From the NCBI RefSeq assembly GCF_020782235.1, contig NZ_JAJGNO010000012.1:62001-126000 (forward strand): a stretch of DNA of 64,000 nucleotides, given 5' to 3'. Position 1 is the stretch's first letter; each line of letters begins with the position of its first letter. This document shows, in pieces, positions 46,385 through 55,823 of this stretch. The position numbers and the translations under genes are program-made. This DNA comes from Sphingobium naphthae. GTDB taxonomy: Bacteria > Pseudomonadota > Alphaproteobacteria > Sphingomonadales > Sphingomonadaceae. A model generated the notes under the pieces. It saw only the letters and a program-made list of their open reading frames with translations, was not told the DNA's origin and did no database searches.

Positions 46385-48562
46385 TCACGCTGCCGCCTTC
46401 ACGGGCGCGGCCTGGTAGAAGGTCGCGCCGCTGGCCGCCATGTCGCGCAGCTGCTGGGTCGGGGCGAAGCGCGGCCCATGCGCGGCGGCCAGCCGGTCGA
46501 GCGTGGCGACGACCTGGGCGATGCCGACCGTGTCCATATGGCTGAACGGCCCACCGGTGTAGGGCGCAAAGCCCCAGCCGAAGATCGCGCCGATGTCGCC
46601 ATCCTCGGGCGTTTCCAGCACGCCTTCCTCGAAGCAGCGGGCGCATTCGATGAGCTGGCGGTAGAGCAGCCGTTCCTTCACCGCCTCCACTTCGGGCTGA
46701 TCGGCCGCGCGCGGGAACATCTCGCCCAGCGAAGGCGACAGATGCTTCTTCGCGCCTTCGGGATAATCATACCAGCCCTTGCCATTCTTGCGGCCGAGGC
46801 GGCCGGCATCGACCATCTTGACCATGATGTCGTCGGACCCCTGGGGGACATAGGCGTCGCCCAGTTCCTTCTTCGCCGCGGTCATGATCTTGACGCCCAG
46901 CTCGATCGACACTTCGTCGCTGACGGCCAGCGGGCCGGTCGGCATGCCGAGCTGCTTGCCAGCATTTTCGATGAGCGCGGGGTTGACGCCTTCGCCGACC
47001 AGCTCCGCGCCTTCCTGCACATAGGTGCCGAAGCTGCGCGAGGTGTAGAAGCCGCGGCTGTCATGCACGACGATCGGGGTCTTCCTGATCTGCGCGACGA
47101 AGTCCAGCGCCTTGGCGATGGCGGCGGGGCCGGTCTTTTCGCCCAGGATGATCTCGACCAGCGGCATCTTCTCGACCGGCGAGAAGAAGTGGACGCCGAT
47201 GAAATTCTCGGGCTTGGACCAGGCGTTGGCGAGCTTCGTGATCGGCAGGGTCGAGGTGTTGGAGCCGAAGATGGTGTCGGCGCCCAGCACTTCCTCCACC
47301 TTCTTGGTGACTTCCGCCTTGATGCCCACATCCTCGAACACCGCTTCGATCACGAAGTCGGCGCCGGCCAGGTCGGCATAGTCGGTGGTCGGGGTCACGC
47401 GGGCCAGCGTCTCGGCCATCTTCTCGGGCGTCATGCCGCGGCCCAAACGCTTCTTGAGCACGTCCTCGACATGCGCCTTGCCCTTTTCGGCATAGGCCTG
47501 GTCGCGGTCGAACAGCACGACGTCCATGCCGGCCTGCGCGGCGACGGTGGCGATGCCCGCCCCCATCATGCCCGCGCCCAGCATGGCGAGCTTCCGGGTC
47601 GGCGCCTTGGCTTCATCCTTGGGACGGCGCGCGCCGCGCTCGGCCGCCTGCTTGTTGACGAACAGGGTGCGGATCATGTTCGACGCCTGCGGGTCGGCGG
47701 CGACCTTGGCGAAATATTTGCTCTCGATCGCGATCGCGCGGTCCATCGGCAGGGTGATACCTTCATAGACCGCCGACAGCAGGGCGATGGGCGCGTTCAT
47801 GTTGCGCTGGGTCTGCTTGAGCGTCATCGGCACCGCGCCCGCCATGGTCTGGACGAAGGCGGGGTTGAAGCCGCCAGCGCCGCCGGGCACCTTGAAGCCC
47901 TTGACGTCCCAGGGCTGGGTATGGGCGTTGGGATTGGCCTTCACCCAGTCGCGCGCGGCATCGACCGCCGTGCCGTGCGGCACGACCTGGTCGACGACCT
48001 TCATCATGGCCGCGTCGGCCGGGCGGAACATCTTGCCCTGCAGCATGTACATCAGCGACGCCTGCACGCCCATGATGCGCGGCAGGCGCTGCGACCCGCC
48101 GCCACCGGGGAAGAGGCCGATCAGGATTTCGGGCAGGCCCAGCTGCGTCTTGGGGCTGTCGCCGACGATGCGGCGATGGCAGGCGAGCGCCAGTTCAAAG
48201 CCGCCGCCCACGCATGTGCCCTCGATCGCGCAGGCGATCGGCTTGCCGCTGGTTTCCAGCCGGCGGAACAGCTGGTTGAGGACGAACACCTTGTCGAAAA
48301 TATCGGCCGGGGCAGGGCGTTCGCCGCTGCCCGTCGCCAGCATCGACCCGAAATATTTGAGGTCCATGCCGGCCATGAAGCCGCTGTCCTTGCCCGACGC
48401 GATGACCGCGCCCTTGATGCCCTCTTCCGACGCGATGCGCGTGATCGCGGCATCCAGATCGGCGAGGAAGTCGGGGCCGATGACGTTCATCGACTGGCCA
48501 GGCACGTCGATGGTGAGAGTAGCGATGCCGTCGGCATCGACGGTGAAATTGATGGTGTTCAT
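46385..48562 (-). CDS. fadB/fadJ-like: Fatty-acid oxidation protein: enoyl-CoA hydratase/3-hydroxyacyl-CoA dehydrogenase
   Basis: A 725-residue bifunctional protein. The N-terminal crotonase domain has VIASGKDSGFMAGMDLKYFG and EGTCVGGGFELALACHRRI. The C-terminal dehydrogenase has the NAD motif MLGAGMMGAGIATVAAQAG and GVHFFSPVEKMPLVEII. It catalyses hydration and oxidation in beta-oxidation and pairs with the thiolase upstream (48697-49905). A dispersed repeat separates the two genes. Confidence 0.93.
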   Translation of the reverse strand: MNTINFTVDADGIATLTIDVPGQSMNVIGPDFLADLDAAITRIASEEGIKGAVIASGKDSGFMAGMDLKYFGSMLATGSGERPAPADIFDKVFVLNQLFRRLETSGKPIACAIEGTCVGGGFELALACHRRIVGDSPKTQLGLPEILIGLFPGGGGSQRLPRIMGVQASLMYMLQGKMFRPADAAMMKVVDQVVPHGTAVDAARDWVKANPNAHTQPWDVKGFKVPGGAGGFNPAFVQTMAGAVPMTLKQTQRNMNAPIALLSAVYEGITLPMDRAIAIESKYFAKVAADPQASNMIRTLFVNKQAAERGARRPKDEAKAPTRKLAMLGAGMMGAGIATVAAQAGMDVVLFDRDQAYAEKGKAHVEDVLKKRLGRGMTPEKMAETLARVTPTTDYADLAGADFVIEAVFEDVGIKAEVTKKVEEVLGADTIFGSNTSTLPITKLANAWSKPENFIGVHFFSPVEKMPLVEIILGEKTGPAAIAKALDFVAQIRKTPIVVHDSRGFYTSRSFGTYVQEGAELVGEGVNPALIENAGKQLGMPTGPLAVSDEVSIELGVKIMTAAKKELGDAYVPQGSDDIMVKMVDAGRLGRKNGKGWYDYPEGAKKHLSPSLGEMFPRAADQPEVEAVKERLLYRQLIECARCFEEGVLETPEDGDIGAIFGWGFAPYTGGPFSHMDTVGIAQVVATLDRLAAAHGPRFAPTQQLRDMAASGATFYQAAPVKAAA

Positions 48563-48581
48563 GATGCAGCCTTTCCCATCT

Positions 48582-48687
48582 CCGTTCGTGCTGAGTAGGG
48601 TCTGAGCTTGTCGAAGACCCGTATCGAAGCATTGGTCCTTCGATACGCCATGTCGACTTCGCTCAATGGCTACTCAGGACGAACGGA
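48582..48687. repeat. Dispersed inverted repeat between fadB and fadA
   Basis: CGTTCGTGCTGAGTAG at the left is mirrored by CTACTCAGGACGAACG at the right. Inside lie GAGCTTGTCGAAG and the pair CGTATCGAAG/CTTCGATACG. Repeats of this composition are scattered between sphingomonad genes. It can fold into a long hairpin in the RNA and may lower read-through from fadA to fadB. Confidence 0.65.
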
Positions 48688-48696
48688 TTATATGTC

Positions 48697-49905
48697 TCAG
48701 ATACGCTCGATGATGATGCCGGTGCCCATGCCCGCGCCCACGCACAGGTTGACGAGCGCCGTGCCCTTGCCGGAGCGTTCCAGCTCGTCGAGCGCGGTGC
48801 CCAGCACCATGGCGCCGGTCGCGCCCAGCGGATGGCCCATCGCGATAGCGCCGCCATTGACGTTGATCCGGTCATGGTCGAGGTCCATCGCCTGCATGTA
48901 GCGCAGCACCACCGATGCGAAGGCTTCGTTCAGTTCCCACAGGTCGATGTCGCTCTGGCTCATGCCGGCGCGGGCGAGCAGCTTGCCGGCCACGAATTCG
49001 GGACCGGTCAGCATGATCAGCGGCTCCGACCCGATCGAGGCCATCGCCTTGATCCGGGCGCGGGGCTTCAAGCCATATTTCTCGCCCATATCCTTGTTGC
49101 CGACCAGCACGGCCGCCGCGCCATCGACGATGCCGCTGCTGTTGCCGGCATGATGGACATGGTTGACCTTTTCCAGTTCGGGATAGCGCAGCAGGGCGAC
49201 GGTGTCGAAGCCGGGCATTTCCTCGCCCAGCGCGGCGAAGCTGGGCTTGAGGCTGCCGAGCGACTGCATCGTCGCGTCGGGGCGCATATGTTCGTCATGG
49301 TCGAGCGCAACCTGGCCGATCACGTCCTTCACCGGCACGATCGACTTGGCGAAGCGTCCTTCGTCCCAGGCCTGCTTGGCGCGCTTCTGGCTTTCCACCG
49401 CATAGGCGTCGGCATCGTCGCGGCTGATGCCGAACTTGGTGGCGATGACGTCCGCGCCGATACCCTGGGGCGCGAAATAGGTCTTGTAGGCGACGGCCGG
49501 GTCCATCGCCCAGGCGCCACCGTCGGATGCCATCGGCACGCGGCTCATCGATTCGACGCCGCCGCCGATCGCGAACATCGCTTCGCCCGAAAACACCTTG
49601 GCCGCCGCCATGTTGACCGCTTCGAGGCCCGACGCGCAGAAACGGTTGATCTGAACGCCCGGCACCGTCTGCGCATAATCGGCGTTGAGCACGGCGACGC
49701 GGGCGATGTCCGCGCCCTGTTCGCCCACGGGGCTGACGCAGCCCAGGATCACGTCGTCGACATCGGCGGTGTCGATCTGGTTGCGGTCGCGCACCGCCTC
49801 CAGCACCTGCGTCGCCAGCTGGATCGGGGTGATGTCGTGCAGCGATCCATCGGCCTTGCCCCGGCCGCGGGGCGTTCGAACGGCGTCGTAAATATAGGCT
49901 TCCAT
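48697..49905 (-). CDS. fadA-like: Acetyl-CoA acyltransferase (thiolase)
   Basis: A 402-residue thiolase. [17 protein letters not shown] holds the acylated Cys, [12 protein letters not shown] and [16 protein letters not shown] the His site, and [16 protein letters not shown] the second Cys. It cleaves 3-ketoacyl-CoA. The ATG at 49905 fits GGAGAG eight bases upstream better than the ATG two codons earlier. A palindromic operator lies at 49975-49990. Confidence 0.93.
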   Translation of the reverse strand: MEAYIYDAVRTPRGRGKADGSLHDITPIQLATQVLEAVRDRNQIDTADVDDVILGCVSPVGEQGADIARVAVLNADYAQTVPGVQINRFCASGLEAVNMAAAKVFSGEAMFAIGGGVESMSRVPMASDGGAWAMDPAVAYKTYFAPQGIGADVIATKFGISRDDADAYAVESQKRAKQAWDEGRFAKSIVPVKDVIGQVALDHDEHMRPDATMQSLGSLKPSFAALGEEMPGFDTVALLRYPELEKVNHVHHAGNSSGIVDGAAAVLVGNKDMGEKYGLKPRARIKAMASIGSEPLIMLTGPEFVAGKLLARAGMSQSDIDLWELNEAFASVVLRYMQAMDLDHDRINVNGGAIAMGHPLGATGAMVLGTALDELERSGKGTALVNLCVGAGMGTGIIIERI

Positions 49906-49974
49906 GTTCATTCCCTCTCCGTGGGGGTCCTCTCGGCGCGTCGCCAAAATGGATAGGATCTGGCCGTGAATGTA

Positions 49975-49990
49975 TTTACGTTTACGTAAA
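49975..49990. promoter_or_regulatory. LiuR/FadR-like palindromic operator upstream of the thiolase
   Basis: The sequence TTTACGT-TT-ACGTAAA is a perfect 7+7 palindrome, 70 bases ahead of the thiolase start. I recall a similar TTTACGT-NN-ACGTAAA motif for LiuR-type regulators of acyl-CoA catabolism in proteobacteria. The location fits substrate-controlled expression of the fadA/fadB unit. No regulator gene for it is in the window. Confidence 0.55.
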
Positions 49991-50135
49991 GTGCAAGTGT
50001 CTTATGCCGCCTCTTCCGCCCCGCCGCCATGCCGTAGCGGCACCGGCGGCGGGGGTGCGGCCGGGGCCGCATATGTCCATTTCGCTGTCCCGATTAAACC
50101 CTATTCGCGCGCGAATCTCCATGGCAATCAGGGCC

Positions 50136-50873
50136 ATGACCATCGCCATCCTGTCCGACATCCATGGCAATATCGCCGCGCTCGACGCCGTGCTGGCGGA
50201 CATCGCGGCGCGCGGCGTCACGCGGATCGTCAATCTGGGCGACATCCTGTCCGGCCCGCTCTTTCCCGGCGAGACGGCGGACCGGTTGATGGCGATGAAC
50301 CTGCCGACGATCGCGGGCAATCATGAGCGCCAGCTGCTGACCCTGGCGCCCGACCGGATGGGCCCGTCGGACCGCTATGCCGCTTCCCGGCTGACGGCGC
50401 GGCATCGCGACTGGATCGCCGCGCTGCCCGCGCAGCACTGGCTGGCGCCCGATGTGCTGATGGTCCATGGCGCGCCGGGCAGCGACCTCGTCTACTTCCT
50501 GGAGACGATCGAGGGGGAGGGGCTGCGCGCGGCGACGGACGCGGAAGTCGAAGCCCGCGCCGGCGGCGTGGCCGCGCCGCTGATCCTGTGCGGCCACACC
50601 CATGTGCCCCGCGTCCATCGCCGGCCCTGCGGCGGGCTGGTGGTCAATCCGGGCAGCGTCGGCCTGCCCGCCTATGCCGACGACCAGCCCATGCCGCACC
50701 GCGTGGAAACCGGATCGCCGCAGGCTCGTTACGCTATCGTGCGGAAACAGGCGGAGGGCTGGGCGGCGGAGATGATCGCGATCGATTATGACTGGGAAAG
50801 CGCGGCGCGCGCGGCGCAGGCGCGCGGCCGGCCGGACTGGGCGATCGCGCTGCGCACGGGCCGGGCGGCGTGA
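50136..50873 (+). CDS. Metallophosphoesterase (YfcE/DUF2436-like calcineurin fold)
   Basis: A 245-residue protein. ILSDIHGNIAALDAVL, NLGDILSG, GNHERQL and CGHTHVPRV are the five metal-binding blocks of calcineurin-type phosphoesterases (Asp-x-His, Gly-Asp, Gly-Asn-His-Glu, His, Gly-His-x-His). The substrate cannot be told; relatives cleave phosphodiesters or dinucleotides. The ATG at 50136 starts the conserved domain directly. A longer frame upstream has no similarity. Confidence 0.85.
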   Translation: MTIAILSDIHGNIAALDAVLADIAARGVTRIVNLGDILSGPLFPGETADRLMAMNLPTIAGNHERQLLTLAPDRMGPSDRYAASRLTARHRDWIAALPAQHWLAPDVLMVHGAPGSDLVYFLETIEGEGLRAATDAEVEARAGGVAAPLILCGHTHVPRVHRRPCGGLVVNPGSVGLPAYADDQPMPHRVETGSPQARYAIVRKQAEGWAAEMIAIDYDWESAARAAQARGRPDWAIALRTGRAA

Positions 50874-50907
50874 TCGCGGGTTTGACGCTGCCGCCGGTTT
50901 GCGCTTC

Positions 50908-52593
50908 ATGAGCCCGGTGTCCAATACCGCAACATCCGATCCCGCGCCCTCCAGGGGCGCATCGCCCTTTTCCGTTCCCGTCTTTCGCGCCATCTGGCTC
51001 GCCAGCCTGGCGTCCAATTTCGGCGGGCTGATCCAGTCGGTCGGCGCGGCGTGGATGATGACGTCGCTGTCGGCGTCACCCCTGCTGATCGCGCTGGTGC
51101 CCGCGGCGACGACGCTGCCGATCATGCTGCTGTCGCTCTGGGCCGGGGCGGTCGCCGACAATCTGGAGCGGCGCAAGGTGATGATCGCCTGCCAGGCGTT
51201 CATGCTGCTGGTGTCGGCGCTGCTGGCCGCGACCGCCTGGGCCGGGTGGATGACGCCCTGGCTGCTGCTCGGCTTCACCTTCCTGCTGGGATGCGCCACG
51301 GCGATCAACGGACCCGCCTGGCAGGCGTCGGTCGGCGACATGGTGCCGCGCGCGATCCTGCCGAGCGCGGTGGCGATGAACAGCATGGGGTTCAACCTGG
51401 CGCGCAGCCTGGGCCCGGCGCTGGGCGGCATCATCGTCGCGACCGCGGGCGCGGCGGCGGCCTTCTTCACCAATGCGATCAGCTATCTGGGGCTGCTGGC
51501 GGTGCTGGCGCGCTGGCGGCCCGAACTGCCGCCCAAGCTGTTGCCGCGCGAGCGGCTGGGCGTCGCGATGCTGGCGGGGCTTGGCTATGTGTCGATGTCG
51601 CCCAAGATCAAGCTGGTGCTGCTGCGCGCCGGCGCGTTCGGCATCGGCGCGAGCGCGGTGTCGGCGCTGATGCCGCTGGTCGCGCGCGACCTGCTGGGCG
51701 GCGGCGCGCTGACCTTCGGCGTCACCAGCGGCGCGTTTGGCGTCGGCGCCGTGCTGGGCGCGCTGTCGAGTCGCCGGTTGCGCGCGCGCTATTCGGTCGA
51801 GGCGATCGTCCGGACCGCGGCGCTGACCCTGGCGCTCGGCACGGCGCTGACCGGCGTCAGCAGCATCATCGCCATCGCCATTCCCGGCTATATGCTGGCC
51901 GGCGCGGGCTGGGTGCTGGCTCTGTCCACCTTCAACGTGTCGGTGCAGATGTCGGCGCCCCGCTGGGTCGTCGCCCGCGCGGTCGCGCTCTACCAGATGG
52001 TCGCCTTTGGCGGCATGGCAGGCGGCGCCTGGCTGTTCGGCTGGGTGGCCGAGCATCAGGGCGTGGTCATCAGCCTCTATGCCGCGGCGGGCGCGCAGTT
52101 CGTCGCCGCGATGCTGGGCCTGTGGCGGCCGCTGCCCCAGATAGGCGACGACAATCTCGATCCGCGCGGCGACTGGCGCGAGCCCGACACCGCCGTGCAT
52201 GTCGAACCGCGCAGCGGCCCCGTCGTCATCACCATCGAATATCGCATTCCGGCCGGGTCGGTCGTCCCCTTCCTGGCGGCGATGAGCGAGCGCCGGCGCA
52301 TCCGCAAGCGCGATGGCGCCCATGGCTGGCAGCTGTTGCGCGACCTGGGCGAAAGCGACCTGTGGATCGAGCGCTATCATGTGTCGACCTGGCTCGACTA
52401 TATCCGCCACAATCAGCGGCGCACCGTCGCCGACATCGCCAACAGCGATGCGCTCCACGCCCTGCATGACCGCCCCGAACCGCCGGTCGTGCATCGCCGG
52501 CTGGAGCGGCAGACCGGATCGCTGCCGATCAGCCGGTCGCCCGACGCGCGGGAAATGGGAGAAGGCTGGATCGACCCGACCCGATCGAGCTGA
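50908..52593 (+). CDS. MFS exporter with C-terminal MFS_3 extension
   Basis: A 561-residue protein. The first about 420 residues form a 10-12 helix MFS transporter (WAGAVADNLERRKVMIA is the loop 2-3 motif). The end is the soluble extension of the MFS_3/transmembrane secretion effector family (VVITIEYRIPAGSVVPFLAA, then WIERYHVSTWLDYIRH), a ferredoxin-like monooxygenase-type fold. It probably exports a siderophore-like or toxic compound. It follows the phosphoesterase by 35 bases. Confidence 0.82.
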   Translation: MSPVSNTATSDPAPSRGASPFSVPVFRAIWLASLASNFGGLIQSVGAAWMMTSLSASPLLIALVPAATTLPIMLLSLWAGAVADNLERRKVMIACQAFMLLVSALLAATAWAGWMTPWLLLGFTFLLGCATAINGPAWQASVGDMVPRAILPSAVAMNSMGFNLARSLGPALGGIIVATAGAAAAFFTNAISYLGLLAVLARWRPELPPKLLPRERLGVAMLAGLGYVSMSPKIKLVLLRAGAFGIGASAVSALMPLVARDLLGGGALTFGVTSGAFGVGAVLGALSSRRLRARYSVEAIVRTAALTLALGTALTGVSSIIAIAIPGYMLAGAGWVLALSTFNVSVQMSAPRWVVARAVALYQMVAFGGMAGGAWLFGWVAEHQGVVISLYAAAGAQFVAAMLGLWRPLPQIGDDNLDPRGDWREPDTAVHVEPRSGPVVITIEYRIPAGSVVPFLAAMSERRRIRKRDGAHGWQLLRDLGESDLWIERYHVSTWLDYIRHNQRRTVADIANSDALHALHDRPEPPVVHRRLERQTGSLPISRSPDAREMGEGWIDPTRSS

Positions 52594-53178
52594 TCAGCTG
52601 GTCGCGGCCAGATCCTCGGGCGTGTCGATGTCGCGCAGGATGCCACCGGGCGCTTCGATCTGCATGCCATGGCTCAGCAGCGCCCGCGCGCCCTGGTCGC
52701 CGCGCAGCGCCAGCAATTCGGGGAAATGCTTGCGCCCGATGAAGGCGGGCGGGGAGGAGGAGAAGCCGTCGGTGGAGGCCACCACCGAACGTATGTCCTC
52801 CGCCGCCATGCAGATATGGTTGTAATGGGTCTGCGGCACGTCGGGCATGTCCGCCAGGCAGATGAGGATGCCGCGGATCTTCTGGTTGGGCATCACATGG
52901 CGCACCGCGCGCACGATGCTGCCCGACATGCCGTCTTCGGGCCGATCGTTGACGATGATGCTGTAGCCACGGCGGTCGAGCTTGCGATGGATCACCGGCG
53001 CATAGTCGATCGGCCGCGTCACCGCGATCAGTTCGGCAAAGGCCATGGAGGCGATGGTTTCCAGCACATGCGCCGCGACCGGCTTGCCGCGCAGCTCCGC
53101 CATCAGCTTGTCGTCCTCGCCAAAGCGGGAGGATGTGCCGGCGGCGAGCAGCACGGCGGCGATACGTTCAGTGCGCAT
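52594..53178 (-). CDS. MobA/MocA-like nucleotidyltransferase
   Basis: A 194-residue protein. VLLAAGTSSRFGEDDKLMAE is the nucleotide-binding loop of the MocA/MobA family, with ICLADMPDV for the metal Asp and GDQGARALLSHG near the end. Such enzymes attach CMP or GMP to molybdopterin. A molybdopterin cofactor-maturation role is likely, though related proteins act in other pathways. Its end is convergent with the MFS gene. Confidence 0.8.
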   Translation of the reverse strand: MRTERIAAVLLAAGTSSRFGEDDKLMAELRGKPVAAHVLETIASMAFAELIAVTRPIDYAPVIHRKLDRRGYSIIVNDRPEDGMSGSIVRAVRHVMPNQKIRGILICLADMPDVPQTHYNHICMAAEDIRSVVASTDGFSSSPPAFIGRKHFPELLALRGDQGARALLSHGMQIEAPGGILRDIDTPEDLAATS

Positions 53179-53326
53179 AATTCTGTCTAGATGTCGTTTA
53201 TGAAGGCGTTCCCGACTGGCGATGTGCCACCGGGGCGATCTTGTGTCCAGCATGGCCGGAAAGGACTGGTCAGGACGGACCCCAGCCGCCATATGCGGGC
53301 CATGAGCGAAAGGAGCGGCGCTGTCC

Positions 53327-53932
53327 ATGGCATGTGATCTCGATGCGGAAACCGTTGGCGAAGGCAAGGAACCGGTCCCCGCGGACGTCAGCGACGCCAT
53401 CCGCACCCTGATCCGCTGGGCCGGCGATGCGCCCGAACGCGAAGGGCTGCTGGAAACGCCCGAGCGCGTCGCGCGCGCCTGGCGGGAATATTGCCGGGGC
53501 TATGGCGACGATCCGGCCTATCATCTCTCGCGCATTTTCCACGAAGTGGGCGGCTATGACGATATCGTGCTGCTGAAGGACATTCCGTTCCAGTCGCATT
53601 GCGAACATCATATGGCGCCGATCGTGGGGAAGGCGCATATCGCCTATCTGCCGGGCGATTATGTGGTGGGCATATCGAAGCTCGCCCGCGTCCTTCACGC
53701 CTTCGCCAACCGGTTGCAGGTGCAGGAGCGGCTGACGTCGGAAGTGGCCAATTGCATCCAGGAGCATCTCAAGCCCCAGGGCGTCGCCGTGGTGATCGAG
53801 GCGACCCATGGCTGCATGACCGGGCGCGGCGTGCGGACGCCCAATGTCATCATGAAGACCAGCCGGATGCTCGGCGTGTTCCGCGACGATGAAAAGTCGC
53901 GCGAGGAAGTGCTGAAGCTCATCAGCGCATGA
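53327..53932 (+). CDS. folE: GTP cyclohydrolase I
   Basis: A 201-residue FolE. ERVARAWREYCRGYGDDP, then PFQSHCEHHMAPIVGKAHI with the zinc Cys and His pair, KLARVLHAFANRLQVQERLT, and THGCMTGRGV with the second zinc Cys are all conserved. It opens GTP to dihydroneopterin triphosphate, the first step in tetrahydrofolate and pterin synthesis. Its stop overlaps the folM-like start by four bases. Confidence 0.97.
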   Translation: MACDLDAETVGEGKEPVPADVSDAIRTLIRWAGDAPEREGLLETPERVARAWREYCRGYGDDPAYHLSRIFHEVGGYDDIVLLKDIPFQSHCEHHMAPIVGKAHIAYLPGDYVVGISKLARVLHAFANRLQVQERLTSEVANCIQEHLKPQGVAVVIEATHGCMTGRGVRTPNVIMKTSRMLGVFRDDEKSREEVLKLISA

Positions 53933-54768
53933 CCGAAGCGGAAGAGCCCGCCTATCGCCCGCTCGGCCCCGCCCGCACGCAGGCCGAGCCCGTCGGCAAG
54001 CCGCTGGCGGCCAAGCGGCTGGCGCTGGTGACCGGCGGCCATCGCCGGCTGGGCGGGATCATTTCCGCCGCGCTGGCGCGGGCCGGCCATTCGCTCGCCA
54101 TCCATGGCAGCCACGACACGCGGCTCGATTCCCATCTGGCGCTGGCGCTGGAGGAAGAGGGGACCGAATGGGACGGCTTCGTCGTCGATTTCGCCGATCC
54201 CGAAGGGGCCGAGGAACTGGTGGCGCAGGTGGCGGCGCGTTTCGGCCGCCCGCCCGACATCCTGGTCAACAGCGCCGCGATCTTCGGGCAGGACCGGCTC
54301 GACAGCGTCAGCGCCGACGACCTGATGCGCCATTATGCGGTCAATTGCGCCGCGCCGGTGATGCTGACCAAGGCCTTCGCCACCGTGCCGGCCGGCGCGG
54401 GCGATCGCTGCATCGTCAATATTCTGGACCAGCGGATCGACCATCCCCATGGCGACCAGCTGGCCTATACGCTTTCCAAGCTGGCGCTGGCCGGGCTCAC
54501 CCGGACGAGCGCCGCCAGCCTGGCGCCGCGGGTGCGGGTCAATGCGGTGGCGCCGGGCCTCACCATCGCGACGCCCGATTATGACGCGCAGCAGATGGAG
54601 CGGCTGGGCGAGATGATGCCGCTCGCCCGCCTGCCGCAGGCCGACGAGATCGCGCAGGCGGTGCTTTACCTCACCGAGGCGAGCGCGATTACCGGCCAGA
54701 CCCTCTATGTCGATGGCGGCGCCCACCTCAAAAGCTATGACCGCGACTTCATGCATCTGTGCCGCTAG
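53929..54768 (+). CDS. folM-like: SDR pteridine/dihydromonapterin reductase-like protein
   Basis: A 279-residue short-chain dehydrogenase. LALVTGGHRRLGGIISAALA carries the arginine typical of NADPH-using pteridine reductases, ILVNSAAIFGQD the Asn-x-Ala motif, and AYTLSKLALAGL the Tyr-x-x-x-Lys pair. Overlap with folE supports a pterin role, reducing dihydropterins. The N-terminal 28 residues are an unstructured extension. Confidence 0.82.
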   Translation: MTEAEEPAYRPLGPARTQAEPVGKPLAAKRLALVTGGHRRLGGIISAALARAGHSLAIHGSHDTRLDSHLALALEEEGTEWDGFVVDFADPEGAEELVAQVAARFGRPPDILVNSAAIFGQDRLDSVSADDLMRHYAVNCAAPVMLTKAFATVPAGAGDRCIVNILDQRIDHPHGDQLAYTLSKLALAGLTRTSAASLAPRVRVNAVAPGLTIATPDYDAQQMERLGEMMPLARLPQADEIAQAVLYLTEASAITGQTLYVDGGAHLKSYDRDFMHLCR

Positions 54769-54819
54769 AGGCGGCCCGCAGGTCCCCGGACCGACCGACA
54801 CCATATGAGGGAGATGGCG

Positions 54820-55599
<780 letters not shown>

Positions 55600-55823
55600 G
55601 CCGGCGCGCCGCGCCCGCGCCCGCGTCCCTGGCAGGGCTGTGGCCGCGCGGCAACAATGCGCGCATTTGTGACGGACATATGGCGGCTTCGCGCAGCAAC
55701 CTCGTTTCATCGGGCAACGGAGAAACGACTGGTCGGTGTGTCGGCGCCTGGCCAGCGGCACGAAGGAGAGGGGCGGCTCGCCGCGCCACCCTGATCGGCT
55801 CGCACTAGCCAGGGAGCCTCTAC

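Noticed and set aside
46289..48598. Long open frames antisense to fadB, galE, folE, capsid and other genes
   Set aside because: They are mirror frames of GC-rich codon use, lack ribosome sites and family motifs, and lie entirely opposite well-supported genes.
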